Positions 31,105 to 34,645 of a stretch of 34,645 nucleotides of DNA are shown piece after piece. A program made the translations under genes and the position numbers. The notes under the pieces are model-generated. The model ran no database searches and was not told the origin of the DNA. It saw nothing but the letters and a program-made list of their open reading frames with translations. The stretch's first letter is position 1. The number at the start of each line of letters is the position of its first letter. The stretch is from a virus. The stretch covers positions 1 through 34,645 of IMG/VR virus record IMGVR_UViG_3300040815_002710. One strand, written 5' to 3'.

Positions 31105-31380
31105 TTAATCCTTATTCTGATCCTTTATAGCTTTTGATAACATAAACGCTCTGCTATCCTCGAGAAAATCAACGCGCTTTTGCAATCTTTCACACTCTTT
31201 TCGAAAAAGGTTTATCCTTTCTTCGCATTTTTCGTCGCTTATTCTGATCTGTCTTTCGAGAGCAGCTATTCTATCAGCGTAAACTTTCCTGAGGTAATAA
31301 AATGAGCCAAGGCCCCCAAGGGCAAAACCTACTACAAATAGGCTTTGTTCAAGTAGGTAGCTGAATATTTGGGATTCCAA
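31105..31380 (-). CDS. Membrane-anchored coiled-coil protein
   Basis: A 91-residue protein with a single N-terminal transmembrane helix (LFVVGFALGGLGSFYYLRKV, about residues 14-33) followed by an uninterrupted coiled coil (RIAALERQIRISDEKCEERI, FRKECERLQKRVDFLED). This is the topology of an i-spanin or of some holin-associated proteins. Found at the end of the late operon, where lysis genes may be, but there is no lipobox gene beside it. Function unproven. Confidence 0.7.
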   Translation of the reverse strand: MESQIFSYLLEQSLFVVGFALGGLGSFYYLRKVYADRIAALERQIRISDEKCEERINLFRKECERLQKRVDFLEDSRAFMLSKAIKDQNKD

Positions 31381-31393
31381 AATCCGTGCGCCT

Positions 31394-31879
31394 CTAGTTA
31401 ACTATTAGTATAAAATCGAAGTCTCTGGCGTAAGCACTGTTACTACCGTCAACCACGTAAACCACTACTGTAGTAGTGGTTTTTGATGATACACCAACAT
31501 TAAAAGGCCCGTTTTCCGATGATCCTATGAATGCAAAATTGCTAGTCCCTAAATTATGGGTAATCGTATAAACATTTAACAAATTCTTAGATACTGTCCA
31601 TGAGCCTGGCTGATCTATCCAAGTGCCATCCGCTGCGACTTGTCCAGAATACATTTTAGTTATATTAGCTATCTCAGAGAGAGTTTCATTTCCGCCAACA
31701 GTAATACTATTGAAATTATATAATTTTGTTGTATCAATCGCCGCTGGGTCAACTTTGGGGGCACCCGTTGCCCCTTCAGCGATTGCTATCGGGTTGTTAT
31801 ACCATGCCCCAGTTAGGGTTGACGTTATAGGGCTGTTCGCGTCGTAGTCGCTACCGTTCAGGTTTGTCCATGTTGCCAT
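31394..31879 (-). CDS. Small tail fibre-like protein
   Basis: A 161-residue protein following the hub gene. Its N-terminus (WTNLNGSDYDANSPITSTLT, GAWYNNPIAIAEGATGAPKV) matches a motif common in phage tail-tip or collar proteins just after the hub. The rest is beta-rich (TITHNLGTSNFAFIGSS, TTTTVVVYVVDGS). It probably contributes to the tail tip or host contact. Confidence 0.7.
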   Translation of the reverse strand: MATWTNLNGSDYDANSPITSTLTGAWYNNPIAIAEGATGAPKVDPAAIDTTKLYNFNSITVGGNETLSEIANITKMYSGQVAADGTWIDQPGSWTVSKNLLNVYTITHNLGTSNFAFIGSSENGPFNVGVSSKTTTTVVVYVVDGSNSAYARDFDFILIVN

Positions 31880-31883
31880 AATA

Positions 31884-33476
31884 TCACCATATCAAATAGG
31901 GGTCGTCGCCGTTTAACATTTCGTTGTCAGTGTCTGCGATGAATCCGTAAAAATCCTTGTTTGCTTGGCTTTCGCTTGCGTAATCGAGCATTGAATTAGG
32001 GCAAACCCTAGCATATCTTGATCCAAGCTCAACGCCGGAATATATAGCCCGGTAACTGTATCTAGCGTTTTTTAGCGCTCGTTTTTCAATGACCCTTAGT
32101 ATTATATTTGAGGGTAGGCCATCAGTACCCTGTATAACGTCAGTAGATAATTCTATTGAATCGCCAGGCTCTACGCTTGCGTGGTCTTTTGCGTCTACTT
32201 CCCACGTTATATCAATGGGGTTTCTGTGCTGTGATATAAAACGATTCGCTATTTTGCTGGCTGTACCGCTGCCGCCGCTAGGAATATGCGAGCAATATAT
32301 ACGTTTTATGTTATCCGTTCCCAATCCAGTTTCAATGTCGCTATTTGCTAGTATATACAGCTCTTTGTAGTTTTTGGCCGACGTTTCCGATCCGGTTTTG
32401 TCTATGCGGTCGTAATACACCCAGCACTGGGTGTATATGTTCTTTTGCGGCCTTTTTATTGAAATCTTAGTGTCTAGTATGTTGGCTGCGTCTGTCCATT
32501 TAACTAAAGGTGTTAAAGCAGGGCCTATGGCCTTTAGCTTTATTTCTTGATTAACATCATCCCAAAAAAGGTTAATGTAGGTTTGTTTGCATAGCTGGTC
32601 TAACACTTTGTCGACTGTCGTCGGGTCTGTTACCCATAGCTCTACGGTTTCAGCACTTAAAAAATTGGTTTTTTCTGCTGTCCAGTCGGTGCCGTTTATG
32701 TAGGTGGTGTCATCTATGTCTGTATGGTCTTGTATTATGTCTTCGATAGTGTCTACTACGTTGGCGTTGTAGTATTCTACATATCGGGCCGGGTCGCCTG
32801 AATCATGGCTTGATGCTTCGGTGCCAGCCTGCGCGCGTGTTGTTATGTTTATCTGTGTGGCTCCGGCTCCTGTTGAGTCATATGCGACTACCTCTTTGTC
32901 TATGATCGCATAGCCAGACGCTGGGAACCCGGTTTTGTCTCCGATATCTATCAGTCCGGTAGCTGAATCAGTGATGTTTGCTTGCAAGTATCCGTTAGTT
33001 CGACGTGGAATTACTGCCTCTTTTGTTTGGCTCAATATATCAAACGCTTTTATCTTAACGTAACCCTTTGAATCAGGGCCTGTTATGTCTCTTATGAAGT
33101 AGTCACGCTCTTGAAAATTGCTCAGGCTGAATGTTTCACCACGGCTAAGAAAACCGCTGTAAATCTTAACCTTTCTGTTTAATAGGTAGGGGTTGTTTGC
33201 AAGCAATCTGCCAAAGTAGGTGCCGATATTATTAAACCACGGAAAATCCTTTGCGGTTATTACCACCTCGCCCAAATAGCCTAGCCCTCCCTCGGTGGCC
33301 GTTCTCTGTGGAACCCATTCAATATTGCTTACACATGAATAGATAGGGGGGTCATTGGGCGGGCTTATACCGTCGCATATGTATTCATATGTACCTGATA
33401 TTTTAGTATCCAAGTCTAACCGCACAATATTAAGCGGCTCTCGGAACGATTTGGCGGCGTCAGTGGCATAGCTCAT
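31884..33476 (-). CDS. Tail hub/Tal-like protein, allele B (complete)
   Basis: This 530-residue protein is encoded after the distal tail gene (four-base overlap). The N-terminus begins MSYATDAAKSFREPLNIVRLD; a middle Ser/Gly/Asp section precedes a C-terminal part with GSGTASKIANRFISQHRNPI and DHASVEPGDSIELSTD, a barrel pattern found in baseplate hub proteins. It is the probable tail-tip hub. The truncated allele A (1-861) aligns without gaps at its ends but is much less similar beyond ~residue 170. The end of the gene is followed by the small fibre gene. Confidence 0.75.
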   Translation of the reverse strand: MSYATDAAKSFREPLNIVRLDLDTKISGTYEYICDGISPPNDPPIYSCVSNIEWVPQRTATEGGLGYLGEVVITAKDFPWFNNIGTYFGRLLANNPYLLNRKVKIYSGFLSRGETFSLSNFQERDYFIRDITGPDSKGYVKIKAFDILSQTKEAVIPRRTNGYLQANITDSATGLIDIGDKTGFPASGYAIIDKEVVAYDSTGAGATQINITTRAQAGTEASSHDSGDPARYVEYYNANVVDTIEDIIQDHTDIDDTTYINGTDWTAEKTNFLSAETVELWVTDPTTVDKVLDQLCKQTYINLFWDDVNQEIKLKAIGPALTPLVKWTDAANILDTKISIKRPQKNIYTQCWVYYDRIDKTGSETSAKNYKELYILANSDIETGLGTDNIKRIYCSHIPSGGSGTASKIANRFISQHRNPIDITWEVDAKDHASVEPGDSIELSTDVIQGTDGLPSNIILRVIEKRALKNARYSYRAIYSGVELGSRYARVCPNSMLDYASESQANKDFYGFIADTDNEMLNGDDPYLIW

Positions 33477-34243
33477 CGCCAGAACCCCATCATATCAAAA
33501 ACTATATCATAGTGGTCCTGTATTCCTTTCGAGAATCTCGGTTCAGGTAGTTTACCCGCTGGCCAGCAATAAAAAGCAGGCTCACCGCCTGCAAAGGGCT
33601 GCTGTGTTCGCGTGTCGTCCCATATTATATAGATGGGGTATTGTTTCATAACGTCGCGCAATTCAAGGAAGCTACTCATCCAACTATAGTTATAGTATGG
33701 CATAGTGAATTTTATTCTGTCATTTCCTGATTTGATCGTCATTCCGGCAAGCTCTTTCCCGCGCGTCACATTGGGTATAATAGTATCGCCGTCGGACATT
33801 CCTGGCTGTACAAATCCGTGCTTTTGGGATCTAGTGAGCGCTAAACCTGGCCCTAAAAAAATATCAGATATTGTTTTTTCCTGCGTTGTATCTGAGAAAA
33901 GGATCTGAACGTATCTGTAGGAGTGCCAGCCCAAATCAACCAGTATATTGTGGTCATATATTACGTTGTGGCTTGTTACTATGTCGGTATAGTCCACTCC
34001 GTTATTGCTGCCAGTGACTTTAATATAAGAATTTGCGCCCATGTTGTGCCGCGCGATTGCCAGACTGTTGAATGTCCTAACTGACCCTAGGTCGTAGGTA
34101 GTGCCCTGATTCGTTCCGCTGTTGTATTTAACAAAAGTAGTTGTGCGGCCATCATATGCGTTTTCAGGGCCAAAACCTGTTACGCTAACATCAGTCACGA
34201 TTGAGTCATTGCGTAATAGATTGTCGTAAAGTATCCGCCCCAT
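33473..34243 (-). CDS. Distal tail (Dit)-like protein, allele B
   Basis: 256 residues, the counterpart of 858-1628. The discoidin-like front (AYDGRTTTFVKYN, TGSNNGVDY) is nearly identical, while segments such as SVRTF, WHSYR, PGLALTRSQKHG and NYSWMSSFLEL differ. Differences sit in surface-loop-like patches with conserved strands between, as expected of exposed variable loops. Function as described for allele A. Confidence 0.7.
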   Translation of the reverse strand: MGRILYDNLLRNDSIVTDVSVTGFGPENAYDGRTTTFVKYNSGTNQGTTYDLGSVRTFNSLAIARHNMGANSYIKVTGSNNGVDYTDIVTSHNVIYDHNILVDLGWHSYRYVQILFSDTTQEKTISDIFLGPGLALTRSQKHGFVQPGMSDGDTIIPNVTRGKELAGMTIKSGNDRIKFTMPYYNYSWMSSFLELRDVMKQYPIYIIWDDTRTQQPFAGGEPAFYCWPAGKLPEPRFSKGIQDHYDIVFDMMGFWR

Positions 34244-34645
34244 TATACGCTTATCCTTACGTTTGAATCTTCCAGGCTGTTAAGCTCATCGGCCAGTTCA
34301 CGAAGCACTGATCGGGGTAGTAGCTCGCCTTCACCTTCGAATGCAACCGTGATCGTTTTGGTTGTCTGTGGCTCGTCGTTTGCGGCTAGTTCCGTTACAC
34401 CGTCAACGGTGGGCAAGTCTGGCACGCTTCCGCCGCTGGGCACGCTGGCACCGCCGCCTGATCTAATCGCGCTCACTTGGGCAACACCTTGGGCTAGGTG
34501 CAAAGCAGCGGGGGCCAAGTTATAGGGGAAGGGGTAAGCCGCTAGCGTCCTGCTAACACCGAGATAAGTATTCATAACCGCCTCGGCGATTGCAAAGCCC
34601 TTGTTTTTTTGCCCCAGCATGCCCAGAAAACTAGCCGTTGCGGTT
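34243..34645 (-). CDS. Tape measure protein C-terminus, allele B (partial)
   Basis: The open frame runs off the right end. The last ~125 residues are almost the same as those of the tape measure at 1628-3406 (differences include GVTEL for GVTDL, EPQTT for EPRTT and LNSLED for LNSLDD). It is the same gene seen again after a full circle, in the second allele. Confidence 0.85.
   Translation of the reverse strand, partial: TATASFLGMLGQKNKGFAIAEAVMNTYLGVSRTLAAYPFPYNLAPAALHLAQGVAQVSAIRSGGGASVPSGGSVPDLPTVDGVTELAANDEPQTTKTITVAFEGEGELLPRSVLRELADELNSLEDSNVRISV
34519..34645. repeat. 127-base exact overlap with 1904-2030
   Basis: Every base of 34519-34645 equals 1904-2030, and the base before it differs (A versus G). 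A length of exactly 127 equals a common largest k-mer of short-read assemblers, so this is best read as the closing overlap of a circular assembly graph. Confidence 0.85.

Noticed and set aside
1-34645. CRISPR arrays, insertion sequences, or a diversity-generating retroelement to explain tail variation
   Set aside because: No spaced short repeats, transposase or reverse transcriptase gene is present; the tail variation spans whole genes rather than a template-copied segment.
31884-34645. Genuine duplication of the tail-tip genes within one phage genome
   Set aside because: The 127-base exact junction, the constant offset and absence of the other late genes between the copies fit circular closure with a second allele much better.

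Overview
The window is almost certainly one complete temperate siphophage (lambda/HK97 lifestyle) of a proteobacterium, recovered as free phage, prophage or metagenomic contig. Evidence for this includes an HK97-type head module (HNH, TerS, TerL, portal, protease, capsid), a lambda-type tail module with a programmed frameshift, a cI/cro-like switch, a late regulator with a late promoter-terminator pair, a tyrosine integrase, and an attP carrying the 3' part of a tRNA-Ala(GGC) gene. The host genus cannot be fixed from the sequence.

The last 127 bases (34519-34645) repeat 1904-2030 exactly. The flanking sequence (1-1903 versus 32616-34518) is homologous but clearly diverged, with the same 32,615-base offset at every gene boundary. 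I read this as a circular or circularly permuted genome of about 32.6 kb, plus a second strain's version of the tail-tip genes. Bases 1-1903 (allele A) and 31.9-34.5 kb (allele B) are alternatives, not two genes in one virion genome. A tandem pair of related prophages is the other reading.

Layout. (i) The early and replication genes run leftward from 24.35 to 17.9 kb: a Cro-like protein, a chain of small overlapping unknown genes, an antirepressor-like protein flanked by direct repeats, a terminator and structured leader, then a replication initiator whose middle encodes five palindromic iterons next to an AT-rich stretch (a lambda-O-like internal origin). After these come small genes, two nuclease-like proteins and a late regulator. 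(ii) The late control region at 17.57-17.91 kb has a sigma70 promoter followed by a terminator, as at lambda pR'/tR'. (iii) The late genes run leftward from 17.57 kb through the contig start and continue at the right end (34.6 to 30.6 kb). They comprise three large beta-rich adhesin or fibre proteins, the packaging and head genes, connectors, tail tube, G/GT chaperones, tape measure, distal tail and hub, a small fibre and end-of-operon genes. (iv) The lysogeny and accessory arm runs rightward from 24.48 to 30.43 kb: a repressor with a probably inactive autoprotease and a likely leaderless mRNA, membrane and unknown proteins, Xis-like and integrase genes, a secreted protein, and an acidic protein with its own promoter and terminator. 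attP, flanked by 20-base arm-type repeats, lies between the lysogeny arm and the end of the late operon.

No endolysin, classical holin or spanin is recognisable, and no usual intergenic space for cos exists in front of the terminase genes.
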